DNA from: Gammaproteobacteria bacterium
GTDB lineage: Bacteria > Pseudomonadota > Gammaproteobacteria > Burkholderiales > Burkholderiaceae_E
Direction of reading: 5' to 3'
Length of the DNA stretch: 5,531 bases
Assembly (NCBI GenBank): GCA_030425615.1
Contig: JAUIAI010000228.1
Location: 1-5,531, forward strand
Shown here: positions 1 through 5,531 of the stretch, piece by piece
How positions within the stretch are numbered: position 1 is the first letter of the stretch
Layout of the letters: every line of letters starts with the position of its first letter
Notes under the pieces: generated by a model
What the model saw: the letters and a program-made list of their open reading frames with translations, nothing else
Database searches by the model: none
Told to the model about the DNA's origin: nothing
Made by a program: the position numbers and the translations under genes

Positions 1-561
1 GACGGCCGCGGCCGGCACGCGCGGCAGCGGCTGCGGTTCGACCGCCGCGACCGGGCCTGCCGGCGCGTCGTTCCAGGCGGTGTCGGCCGGCAGGATCAGC
101 GTGGCGATGCGGCCGCCCTCCCGTGCCCGCGCCACGGCGCGTGCGGCGTCGCCCGCGACGTCCGCCGCACTTTCGCAGGTGCGCACCCAGTCCGAGCAAG
201 CACCGGCGATCGCCTGGATGTCGGAACGCAGCGGAGTCTCGTGCCGCAGGTGCCAGGTGGCGTGCTCGCCCACCACGTTGACCATCGGGGTGCGGCCCTT
301 GCGGGCGTTGTGCACGTTGGCGAAGCCGTTGGCCAGGCCGGGGCCCAGGTGCAGCAGCGTGGCGGCCGGTTTGCCCGCCATACGGGCGTAGCCGTCGGCC
401 GCGCCGGTGACGACGCCTTCGAACAGGCCGAGCACGCAGCGCATACCCGGCACTGAATCGAGGGCCGCCACGAAATGCATCTCCGAGGTGCCGGGGTTGG
501 TGAAACAAACATCGAGTTCACTGGCGAGCAGCGTGTGCACCAGTGACTGGGCGCCGTTCAT
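1..561 (-). CDS. Thiamine-diphosphate-dependent enzyme, acetolactate synthase large-subunit-like (N-terminal part, runs off left edge)
   Basis: Read from the ATG at 561 this frame is open for 187 codons to base 1, so only the N-terminal pyrimidine-binding domain and the start of the linker are present; family members are usually about 510-570 residues. It begins MNGAQSLVHTLLASELDVCF. Visible motifs are the NPGTSE loop at residues 22-27, the cofactor-activating glutamate E48 in LFEGVVTGAADGYAR, and H71 in LLHLGPGLANG. By position E48, H71 and T25 correspond to Glu47, His70 and Ser26 of benzoylformate decarboxylase. The family (COG0028) makes or breaks carbon-carbon bonds next to a carbonyl in 2-oxo acids or their derivatives, in the cytoplasm. 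Close relatives are usually labelled acetolactate synthase large subunit, but no small subunit is visible and the true substrate is unknown. Oxalyl-CoA decarboxylase and glyoxylate carboligase look unlikely. The start is supported by an AGGAGA six bases upstream. Family is certain; reaction is not. Confidence 0.88.
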   Translation of the reverse strand, partial: MNGAQSLVHTLLASELDVCFTNPGTSEMHFVAALDSVPGMRCVLGLFEGVVTGAADGYARMAGKPAATLLHLGPGLANGFANVHNARKGRTPMVNVVGEHATWHLRHETPLRSDIQAIAGACSDWVRTCESAADVAGDAARAVARAREGGRIATLILPADTAWNDAPAGPVAAVEPQPLPRVPAAAV

Positions 562-567
562 GCGGGG

Positions 568-573
568 TCTCCT
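568..573 (-). promoter_or_regulatory. Ribosome binding site of the thiamine-diphosphate enzyme gene
   Basis: The minus strand reads AGGAGA here, six bases before the ATG at 561. It is the clearest Shine-Dalgarno sequence in the window and fixes that start. Confidence 0.7.
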
Positions 574-632
574 GCGCGGTCAGGGGGAGGGCGCTCGAAG
601 GCACCCCTTGCCGCACAAGTGTCGCATGAACG

Positions 633-653
633 CGGCGCGGGCCCGCCGCGCCG
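633..653 (-). terminator. GC-rich hairpin just after the MFS stop codon, possible weak terminator
   Basis: CGGCGCGG (633-640) and CCGCGCCG (646-653) form a perfect 8-bp stem with a 5-base loop, starting 8 bases after the MFS stop codon in the direction of transcription. There is no run of T after it, so it is not a canonical intrinsic terminator. It may slow RNA polymerase, protect a 3' end or be incidental in GC-rich DNA. It lies in the 100-base gap (562-661) that otherwise holds only the ribosome binding site of the next gene. Confidence 0.3.
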
Positions 654-661
654 GTCCGCGG

Positions 662-2011
662 TCAGGCGCCCTGCAGCCCCGTGCGGGTGTCGGCCTCGGG
701 CGCGACGATGTCCACGTCCCGCTCCGCGCGCGCGGTGGCGTCGGCGGCGAGGTCGAACCCGGCCGGGCTCCGGTCCGAAGCGTCCTCTTCGTGCACCGGC
801 GTACGCGGATCGAGCTCCATGGCCACGACCGAGGTCTGCTCCACCAGCGCGAAGTGGCTCTTGTCCTCGAGCGGAACCGGCGCGTCGAGCAGGAGCCGTG
901 CCGCCGTGAAGACGGCGAGCGTGGCGCCCAGCGTCGCCAGCGCGATCGCGAAGCCGCGTTCGGCCACGGTCATGACCGCGCCGGTCAGCAGCGGGCCGGC
1001 TGCCGCGCCGATCCCGTGCATCAGCAGCAGGCTCTTGGTGGCCTCGAGCGCGTCCTTGCTCTGGAAACGGTCGTGCGTCTGCGCGACGGCCAGCGAATAG
1101 AGCGTGAACGAGAATCCCCCGAACAGGAAGGCGAAACCCAGAAGGGTGCCGATCGACTGCGCCGGTACCACGCCGATTCCGCCGACGGAGGCCACCAGAC
1201 CCACGCTCACCGCAAGGAGCACGGAACGCCGGTCGTAGCGGTCGGACAGCCAGCCGAGCGGCCACTGCATGATCGCGCCGCCCGCTACCGTGGTCACGAT
1301 GAACAGGGCGACCTCACCGTCGTCCCAGCCGAACCCGCGGGCGAACACCGGGCCCAGGGACCAGAACGAGCCCGAAATGAGGCCCGAGAAGACGGCGCCG
1401 GCGGCGCCGACCGGGGCGAGCCGGTATACCGTGGCCAGCGACAGCCGGTCCGTCTTGGGCACCTCCGGCTGGCTGACTTGCGTCAGCGCGATGGGCACCA
1501 GCCCGAGACAGAAGAGAATGGCGGCGATCGCCAGTGAATTCGCGTGCTCGGCGCCGTACGCGGTGATCATCGCCTGGCCCAGGGCCACCGCGACGAGGTT
1601 GACCATCATGTAGACGGCGAAGACCTGGCCCCGGTGATCGACCGCCCGGACGTTCAGCCAGCTCTCGATCACCATGTACAGCCCGATCAGGCAGAGGCCG
1701 GAGGCCACGCGCAGCAGCCACCAGACGACGGGATGCTCGAAGAGGCCGTAGGCAAGGGCGAGGGCGGCGCTGCAGGCTGCGAAGGCCGTGAAGGCGCGGA
1801 TGTGGCCGGCCTGCTCGATGACCCGGGGGCAGACGCTCGCACCGAGGATGTAGCCGACGTAGAAGCCGGACATCAGCCAGCCGATGGTCAGATCGGAGAA
1901 CCCGGCGCTCGCGCCGCGCAGGGCCACGATCAGGCCGAGAAGGCCCGAGCCCACGAGCAGGACGCCCATGCCGGAAAGGAGGGACGAGACGGCGGCAACC
2001 GACCGGATCAT
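662..2011 (-). CDS. Major facilitator superfamily transporter, YcaD-like, with hydrophilic C-terminal tail
   Basis: This encodes a 449-residue inner-membrane secondary transporter with about twelve hydrophobic segments (roughly residues 9-31, 43-61, 70-90, 95-117, 133-152, 158-178, 201-222, 235-253, 264-282, 286-309, 326-350, 353-375). The loop after helix 2 carries a degenerate MFS motif with PRVIEQAGHIRAF (62-74). Helix 4 has GLYMVIESWLN (110-120). The loop after helix 8 has the conserved QWPLGWLSDRYDRR (249-262). These are typical of the YcaD-like MFS branch, whose substrates are mostly unknown. Residues about 376-449 form an acidic, hydrophilic cytoplasmic tail rich in Asp, Glu, Ala and Arg. 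The ATG at 2011 is preferred over an in-frame TTG at 2017 because a weak CGAG lies six bases before the ATG, whereas the TTG has no room for a ribosome site. It is divergent from the protease gene and lies 100 bases before the thiamine-diphosphate enzyme gene. Substrate cannot be told from sequence. Confidence 0.9.
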   Translation of the reverse strand: MIRSVAAVSSLLSGMGVLLVGSGLLGLIVALRGASAGFSDLTIGWLMSGFYVGYILGASVCPRVIEQAGHIRAFTAFAACSAALALAYGLFEHPVVWWLLRVASGLCLIGLYMVIESWLNVRAVDHRGQVFAVYMMVNLVAVALGQAMITAYGAEHANSLAIAAILFCLGLVPIALTQVSQPEVPKTDRLSLATVYRLAPVGAAGAVFSGLISGSFWSLGPVFARGFGWDDGEVALFIVTTVAGGAIMQWPLGWLSDRYDRRSVLLAVSVGLVASVGGIGVVPAQSIGTLLGFAFLFGGFSFTLYSLAVAQTHDRFQSKDALEATKSLLLMHGIGAAAGPLLTGAVMTVAERGFAIALATLGATLAVFTAARLLLDAPVPLEDKSHFALVEQTSVVAMELDPRTPVHEEDASDRSPAGFDLAADATARAERDVDIVAPEADTRTGLQGA

Positions 2012-2080
2012 GATCAACTCGACGAGACAGCGTAGTGAACACCAGGCGCCGCCCGTGACACTTTGCAGGGTGGCGGGCGC

Positions 2081-2139
2081 CCGACGATCGATCCAAGTGC
2101 CGGGGCGGGGAGGAGGAGGTTCACCCGCGCCGACGATCG
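2081..2139. repeat. 10-base direct repeat CCGACGATCG in the divergent promoter region
   Basis: CCGACGATCG occurs at 2081-2090 and again at 2130-2139, 49 bases apart start to start. Each copy ends in the palindrome CGATCG. Two identical short sites between divergent genes could be an operator pair, but chance recurrence is possible in DNA of this composition. Confidence 0.3.
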
Positions 2140-2175
2140 GGTGCAGCGGTCACCGGGGCCGGTTTCCGCTGCCGA

Positions 2176-2181
2176 TATACT
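2176..2181 (+). promoter_or_regulatory. Candidate -10 element for the protease gene
   Basis: TATACT matches the sigma-70 consensus TATAAT at five of six positions and stands out in very GC-rich surroundings. No recognisable -35 lies 16-18 bases upstream and there is no extended -10 TGn. If used, it would give a leader of about 130 bases before the ATG at 2321, containing the T-run hairpin. Confidence 0.22.
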
Positions 2182-2191
2182 CGACGAATCG

Positions 2192-2251
2192 TGCGCGGAT
2201 TTTGGCAGAACGCGAGGCGTGCGCGCGATCTTTTTTTTGGCTTTCGCGCGC
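2192..2251 (+). promoter_or_regulatory. Inverted repeats around an eight-T run in the protease leader, possible attenuator
   Basis: Eight consecutive T occupy 2231-2238. GCGCGCGA (2221-2228) and TCGCGCGC (2244-2251) are perfectly complementary and would put the T-run in a 15-base loop. Alternatively TGCGCG (2192-2197) can pair with CGCGCG (2222-2227, one G-U pair), giving a weak stem followed at once by ATC and the eight T, the layout of an intrinsic terminator on the plus strand. The two pairings share bases 2222-2227 and so exclude each other. Whether either forms or matters is inference. Confidence 0.28.
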
Positions 2252-2320
2252 CAGGCGACAGACGGCGTCCGACGCGTTCCGGCAGGCGGTCCGAGCCGGC
2301 CACAGGCAGGTTTCCCTCAC

Positions 2321-3448
2321 ATGAAAGACGGCACCAGTCGGGGCATTTCCGCGGTCCGGCAAACGCGCCGTGACGCATTGGCCGCGCTCGTCGGAACGGC
2401 GGGCTGGCTCGCTGCGCCGCACACGATCGCGCAGCCCGCGGCGAGCACCCGCCCACGAGAGGTCGTGCCCCGCGGCGCACTCGGCGAGGACGAGCGGCGA
2501 AACGTGGAGGTCTTCCGCCGGGTCTCGCCGTCGGTCGTGCACATCAACACCGTGCGGTTTCGCCGTGAGTTGTTCTCCACGCGTGTCACCGAGGTGCCGC
2601 GGGGGTCGGGCACGGGCTTCGTCTGGGACCGCCTCGGCCATCTGGTCACGAACTATCACGTCCTGGCCAACGCCAATGCGGCACGGGTGACGCTCGCCGA
2701 CCAGTCCGTCTGGGAAGCCAGGCTGGTCGGTTGGTTCCCCGATCGCGATCTCGCCGTGCTGCGCATCGACATCCCCGCCGAGCACCTGGTGCCCATTCCC
2801 GTGGGCACCAGCCGCGACCTCAAGGTGGGACAGCGGGTCTATGCGATCGGCAATCCGTTCGGGCTCGACCAGACCATGACCACCGGTATCGTCAGTGCGC
2901 TGGAGCGCGAGATCCCGGCCACCAACGAGCGCATCATCCGCGGCGTGATCCAGACCGACGCGGCGATCAACCCGGGCAATTCGGGCGGCCCGCTGCTCGA
3001 TTCCGCCGGGCGGCTCATCGGCGTGAACACCGCGATCTACAGCCCGTCCGGTGCGTCCGTGGGCATCGGTTTTGCCATCCCGGTGGACGAGGTCAACCGC
3101 ATCGTGCCGCGATTGATCCGGGACGGCCGCTTCGAGCGACCCGTGATCGGCATCGAGACCGCGCCGCCTGGCTTCCTCTCCGCGCTGGGGCTCGAGCCGG
3201 GGCTCGCCGTGGTCGGCGTCTCCGAGGGCGGCCCGGCCGAGCAGGCGGGTATCCGGCCCTTCCGGCGCGCGCCGGACGGCCGGGTGATCCTCGGCGACGT
3301 CGTCATCGGTCTGGGCCGTCGGGAGGTGAGCAGCGTCGACGATCTCTACGACGCGCTCGAGCGCATGGAGTCTGGTCAGCTCACCACGGTGCGCGTGCGC
3401 CGCGGCCGCGAGCAACTCGACCTGCCGATCCGCCTGGGCGCCCCCTGA
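2321..3448 (+). CDS. Exported HtrA/Deg-family (S1C) serine protease with one PDZ domain
   Basis: This 375-residue protein is a trypsin-like protease that would degrade damaged or misfolded proteins outside the inner membrane. Residues 1-37 look like a signal peptide: TRRDALAAL (15-23) fits a twin-arginine motif, a hydrophobic stretch follows to about 32, and cleavage is plausible after TIA (35-37). The protease domain spans about 60-265, with catalytic H113 in TNYHVL, D143 in DRDLAVL and S221 in NPGNSGGPLL. A single PDZ domain covers about 275-373, with LGDVVIGLGRREV (324-336). The loop before GSGTGF is short, unlike the long LA loop of DegP. Motifs such as NPFGLDQTMTTG, NTAIYSPSGAS and the PDZ entry IGIETAPPG resemble chloroplast Deg1 and its bacterial relatives more than E. 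coli DegP or DegS. The ATG at 2321 is chosen because it directly precedes the signal; AGG at 2308-2310, ten bases upstream, is a weak ribosome site. It is a single-gene unit facing the reductase gene. Confidence 0.93.
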   Translation: MKDGTSRGISAVRQTRRDALAALVGTAGWLAAPHTIAQPAASTRPREVVPRGALGEDERRNVEVFRRVSPSVVHINTVRFRRELFSTRVTEVPRGSGTGFVWDRLGHLVTNYHVLANANAARVTLADQSVWEARLVGWFPDRDLAVLRIDIPAEHLVPIPVGTSRDLKVGQRVYAIGNPFGLDQTMTTGIVSALEREIPATNERIIRGVIQTDAAINPGNSGGPLLDSAGRLIGVNTAIYSPSGASVGIGFAIPVDEVNRIVPRLIRDGRFERPVIGIETAPPGFLSALGLEPGLAVVGVSEGGPAEQAGIRPFRRAPDGRVILGDVVIGLGRREVSSVDDLYDALERMESGQLTTVRVRRGREQLDLPIRLGAP

Positions 3449-3473
3449 GCGGCGCGCTGCGCCTCAGCCGGGG
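3441..3473. terminator. Shared hairpin between convergent genes, possible bidirectional terminator
   Basis: CCCC (3441-3444) pairs with GGGG (3470-3473), CTGA (3445-3448) with TCAG (3464-3467), and GGCGC (3451-3455) with GCGCC (3459-3463), around a 3-base loop. This gives 13 pairs broken only by two 2-base bulges. The stem holds the protease stop TGA (3446-3448) in one arm and the reductase stop (3464-3466, minus strand) in the other. No T-run follows on either side, so termination strength is uncertain. Confidence 0.45.
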
Positions 3474-4444
3474 TAGCACCCGGCCATGCGGGCGCGTTGG
3501 CGCACCAGCCCCAGCACGATGTCGATCGTCGGGGTCGGCACCTCCACGAGGCGGCCCATCTCCTGGACCGCGGTGACCAGCGCGTCGATCTCCATCGGCC
3601 GCCCGCGTTCCAGGTCCTGCAGCATCGACGTACGGTGCGCGCCCACGGCCGCGCCGCCCTCGATGCGCTTGTCCACGTCGATGGGAAAGCGAACGCCGAG
3701 CCGTTCGGCGATCGCCTGGGCCTCGAGCATCATCGCCCGGGCGATCGGGCGGGTGTCGTCGTCCGTGCAGAGCACGTCCAGCGTGGCATGGGTGAGCGCG
3801 CTGATGGGATTGAACGACAGATTGCCCCAGAGCTTGACCCAGATCTCGTCCCGGATCTTGGGTCGCACGGGCGCCTTGAGCCCGACCGCGGACAGCGCCT
3901 CGGACAGTCGCTTCGCCCGCTCGCTGCGGCTGCCGTCCGGTTCGCCCAGCGAGAAACGGTTGCCTTCGATGTGCTGTATCCGTCCGGGTTCGGGAACCTC
4001 GGCGGCGGGATAGACCACGCAGCCGAGAACGCGTTGCGGGCCGATTCCGTTCCATTGGACGTCGCCCGGGTCGACCGTGGCCAGGCGCCGGCCTTCGTAC
4101 TCGCCGCCGAGGCCGTGGAAGTACCACCAGGGAACCCCGTTGACGCCCATGACGACCGTGGTGTTTTCGTCCATGAGCGGCTGCATGGCCGGAACGACGG
4201 CGGGAACGGAGTGCGCCTTGAGCGTGACGATCACGTAGTCCTGGGGTCCGAGCTCGGCCGGGTCCTGAACGGCCCGCACCGGGACGGTGGTCTCGCGGCC
4301 GTCTTCCACCAGCGTGAGGCCCCTTGCCTGCATGGCGGCGAGGTGGGGCCCCCGCGCGACCAGGCTGACCCGGGCGTCCGCCTGGGCCAGCTTGGCGCCC
4401 ATGTAACCACCGATCGCGCCCGCGCCGTAGATGCAGATCTTCAT
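3464..4444 (-). CDS. 2-dehydropantoate 2-reductase (ApbA/PanE) family oxidoreductase, possibly an oxalyl-CoA reductase
   Basis: This 326-residue cytoplasmic enzyme (E. coli PanE has 303) should reduce a 2-oxo acid or similar carbonyl with NADPH. An N-terminal Rossmann fold starts at residue 2 with the nucleotide-binding GAGAIG (7-12). VTLKAHSV (73-80) carries the conserved K76, and VNGVPWW (101-107) carries N102. The C-terminal helical domain has the likely general acid K204 in IWVKLWGNLSFNP, with N208 and N212, then S273 in SMLQDLERGRPMEID and E285. S273 and E285 are spaced exactly as Ser244 and Glu256 of E. coli PanE, so the active site looks intact. Its ATG overlaps the stop of the upstream acyl-CoA ligase gene as ATGA and has no strong ribosome site of its own, implying coupled translation. 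No other pantothenate gene is visible. PanE2 of Methylobacterium extorquens is an oxalyl-CoA reductase, so the ligase partner makes that role worth testing. Family certain, substrate open. Confidence 0.92.
   Translation of the reverse strand: MKICIYGAGAIGGYMGAKLAQADARVSLVARGPHLAAMQARGLTLVEDGRETTVPVRAVQDPAELGPQDYVIVTLKAHSVPAVVPAMQPLMDENTTVVMGVNGVPWWYFHGLGGEYEGRRLATVDPGDVQWNGIGPQRVLGCVVYPAAEVPEPGRIQHIEGNRFSLGEPDGSRSERAKRLSEALSAVGLKAPVRPKIRDEIWVKLWGNLSFNPISALTHATLDVLCTDDDTRPIARAMMLEAQAIAERLGVRFPIDVDKRIEGGAAVGAHRTSMLQDLERGRPMEIDALVTAVQEMGRLVEVPTPTIDIVLGLVRQRARMAGCYPG
4441..4444 (-). promoter_or_regulatory. ATGA stop-start overlap coupling ligase and reductase genes
   Basis: On the minus strand the bases read ATGA: ATG (4444-4442) starts the reductase and TGA (4443-4441) ends the ligase. 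This overlap is typical of translational coupling and shows that the two genes share a transcript. Confidence 0.8.
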
Positions 4445-5531
4445 GAGGCCAATCCGAGCTTCTCGGCCAGCCCGATGCGTTGCAGCTTGCCCGTGGCGCC
4501 CTTGGGGATCTCGTCCAGGATCACCACCTTTCGCGGCACCTTGAAGTCGGCCAGCCGCTCGGCCGCGAAGGCGCGGATCGACTTCTCGTCTGCCTGCTGT
4601 CCGTCGCGCAGCACGACGGCGGCCGCCACTTCCTCGCCGAGCTTGGCGTGCGGCATCGCGAACGTGACCACCTGCTGGACCGCCGGGTGGTCCATGAGCA
4701 CTTCGTCCACCTCGAGCGGGCTGACCTTCTCGCCGCCGCGGTTGATGATTTCCTTGAGCCGCCCGGTGATGCGCAGGTAGCCCTCGGCGTCCTGGACGCC
4801 CTGATCGCCGGTCCGGAACCAGCGGGCCCCGTCGAGATCGAAGAAGGCCCGGGCATTGGCGTCGGGATTGTTCTCGTAGCCGGGCGTCACGTTCGGGCCG
4901 CTGATGACGACCTCGCCGGTGTCGCCACGACCGAGCAGCCGGTCCTCGGCTTCGTGCGCGATCTCCACACGGGGACCGGCGGCGATGCCCACCGAGCCAG
5001 CCTTGTGCTCGGCCGGCGGCAGCGGGTTCGAGGCCATCTGATGGGTGGCCTCGGTCATGCCGTAGCTTTCGATGACCGGGGCGCCGAAGGTTTCCTCGAG
5101 CGCGGTCATGACCTGTGGCGGCAGCGATGCCGACGACGAGCGGATGAAGCGCAGCTTCGCTGCCGCGACGCTCCCGGAGTTGCGCGCCGCGCGCGCCAGG
5201 ATCGCCTGGTGCATGGTGGGGACCGCCGTGTACCAGGTGGGGGCCACTTCGTCGAGCCAGCCGAAGAACTGCAGCGCGTTGAAACCCGGGGTGCAGCTGA
5301 CGGCCGCGCCGGCTGCCAGCGAACTGAGGACCGCCGCGATCAGGCCGTGGATGTGGAACAGCGGCATGATGTTCAGGCAGCGATCATCGGGCGTCAGACG
5401 CAGCGTGCTGCCGATGTTGCCGGCCGAAGCCACGAGATTGCGCTGCAGCAGCGGCACGATCTTGGGCCGGGACGTCGTGCCGGACGTGTGCAGCACCAGC
5501 GCGACGTCGTCCGGACCGGGAGATTGCGCAT
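4441..5531 (-). CDS. AMP-forming acyl-CoA ligase, oxalate-CoA ligase-like (C-terminal part, runs off right edge)
   Basis: The frame is open from the right edge to a TGA at 4441, giving 362 residues of a protein that would normally have about 500; the N-terminal third lies outside the window. The enzyme class joins a carboxylic acid to CoA through an acyl-AMP intermediate in the cytoplasm. Numbering from the first complete codon, visible motifs are the ATP-binding loop LHTSGTTSRPK (13-23), PLFHIHGL (about 56-63), YGMTEATH (156-163), RTGD with D242, GRLKEIINRGGEKVSP (256-271) and the C-terminal PKGATGK with adenylation lysine K348. The run TWYTAVPTMHQ, the SNPLPP after the YGMTEATH motif and GPNVTPGYENNP closely match plant AAE3 and yeast Pcs60, which are oxalate-CoA ligases, rather than long-chain fatty acid ligases. 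The gene is coupled to the reductase downstream. Oxalate as substrate is an inference from resemblance; another small dicarboxylic or short-chain acid is possible. Confidence 0.9.
   Translation of the reverse strand, partial: AQSPGPDDVALVLHTSGTTSRPKIVPLLQRNLVASAGNIGSTLRLTPDDRCLNIMPLFHIHGLIAAVLSSLAAGAAVSCTPGFNALQFFGWLDEVAPTWYTAVPTMHQAILARAARNSGSVAAAKLRFIRSSSASLPPQVMTALEETFGAPVIESYGMTEATHQMASNPLPPAEHKAGSVGIAAGPRVEIAHEAEDRLLGRGDTGEVVISGPNVTPGYENNPDANARAFFDLDGARWFRTGDQGVQDAEGYLRITGRLKEIINRGGEKVSPLEVDEVLMDHPAVQQVVTFAMPHAKLGEEVAAAVVLRDGQQADEKSIRAFAAERLADFKVPRKVVILDEIPKGATGKLQRIGLAEKLGLAS

Larger units (their letters stand above)
2012..2320. other. Divergent intergenic region between the transporter and protease genes
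   Basis: These 309 bases contain no convincing gene and should hold the promoters of both flanking genes. An open plus-strand frame runs through it from an ATG at 2063 into the protease, but the translated part looks non-coding and precedes the signal peptide. Visible structure: a perfect 10-base palindrome CGGGCGCCCG at 2074-2083, a 10-base direct repeat, one AT-rich TATACT, and a T-run within an inverted repeat. I found no good -35/-10 pair for the transporter on the minus strand. Confidence 0.6.

Noticed and set aside
1..561. Reading the thiamine-diphosphate enzyme as oxalyl-CoA decarboxylase or glyoxylate carboligase, to complete an oxalate pathway.
   Set aside because: The NPGTSE and LLHLGPGLANG regions do not look like oxalyl-CoA decarboxylase, and glyoxylate carboligase lacks the activating glutamate that is present here as E48.
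407..1537. Long plus-strand open frame opposite the thiamine-diphosphate enzyme and transporter genes.
   Set aside because: It is full of Arg, Gly, Glu and His with no recognisable domain and lies antisense to two well-recognised genes, as expected from GC-rich codon bias.
2012..2017. TTG start two codons upstream of the transporter ATG.
   Set aside because: There is no spaced ribosome site before the TTG and it adds only two residues; ATG at 2011 is simpler.
2063..2320. 86-codon upstream extension of the protease frame from an ATG at 2063.
   Set aside because: The added residues resemble no family, are rich in Arg/Gly/Pro, and would bury the export signal in the middle of the protein. The ATG at 2321 places the signal at the N-terminus.
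2150..3415. 421-codon minus-strand open frame opposite the protease.
   Set aside because: The opposite strand carries a protease with complete catalytic motifs; this frame has only shadow composition.
3497..4780. 427-codon plus-strand open frame opposite the reductase and ligase genes.
   Set aside because: It is antisense to two strong family matches across their junction, has Arg/His/Asp-rich shadow composition and no motifs.
1..5531. Mobile element, CRISPR array, toxin-antitoxin or phage-defence system.
   Set aside because: No transposase, terminal repeats, spaced repeat array or defence-type domains are visible; all five genes are metabolic, transport or protein quality-control families.

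Overview
The window is a GC-rich, densely coding stretch of bacterial chromosome. The protein families and their sequence style suggest a free-living proteobacterium, most likely a betaproteobacterium of the Burkholderiales type. This placement is an inference from GC-richness and family resemblance, not from a marker gene. There are five protein genes, two of them cut by the window edges. I see no rRNA or tRNA gene, insertion sequence, CRISPR array or phage gene.

Layout from left to right. (1) Bases 1-561, minus strand: the N-terminal 187 residues of a thiamine-diphosphate-dependent enzyme of the acetolactate synthase/benzoylformate decarboxylase superfamily, running off the left edge. (2) 662-2011, minus: a 12-helix major facilitator transporter of the YcaD-like type with a hydrophilic C-terminal tail. 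(3) 2012-2320: a divergent intergenic region with candidate promoter and hairpin signals, including a run of eight T. (4) 2321-3448, plus: an exported HtrA/Deg serine protease with a twin-arginine-type signal, an intact His-Asp-Ser triad and a single PDZ domain. (5) 3464-4444, minus: a ketopantoate-reductase-family (ApbA/PanE) enzyme, convergent with the protease and separated from it by only 15 bases inside a shared hairpin. (6) 4441-5531, minus: the C-terminal 362 residues of an AMP-forming acyl-CoA ligase closely resembling oxalate-CoA ligases (AAE3/Pcs60 type). Its stop codon overlaps the reductase start as ATGA.

The most interesting unit is the ligase-reductase pair. An oxalate-CoA-ligase-like enzyme translationally coupled to a PanE-family reductase recalls the oxalyl-CoA reductase of Methylobacterium extorquens AM1, which is itself a PanE homologue (PanE2). 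Together the two genes could turn oxalate into oxalyl-CoA and then glyoxylate. This is a hypothesis; the reductase could equally act on ketopantoate or another 2-oxo acid. The protease is probably an independent envelope quality-control gene. The transporter and the thiamine-diphosphate enzyme are co-directional, 100 bases apart, and may or may not share a transcript.
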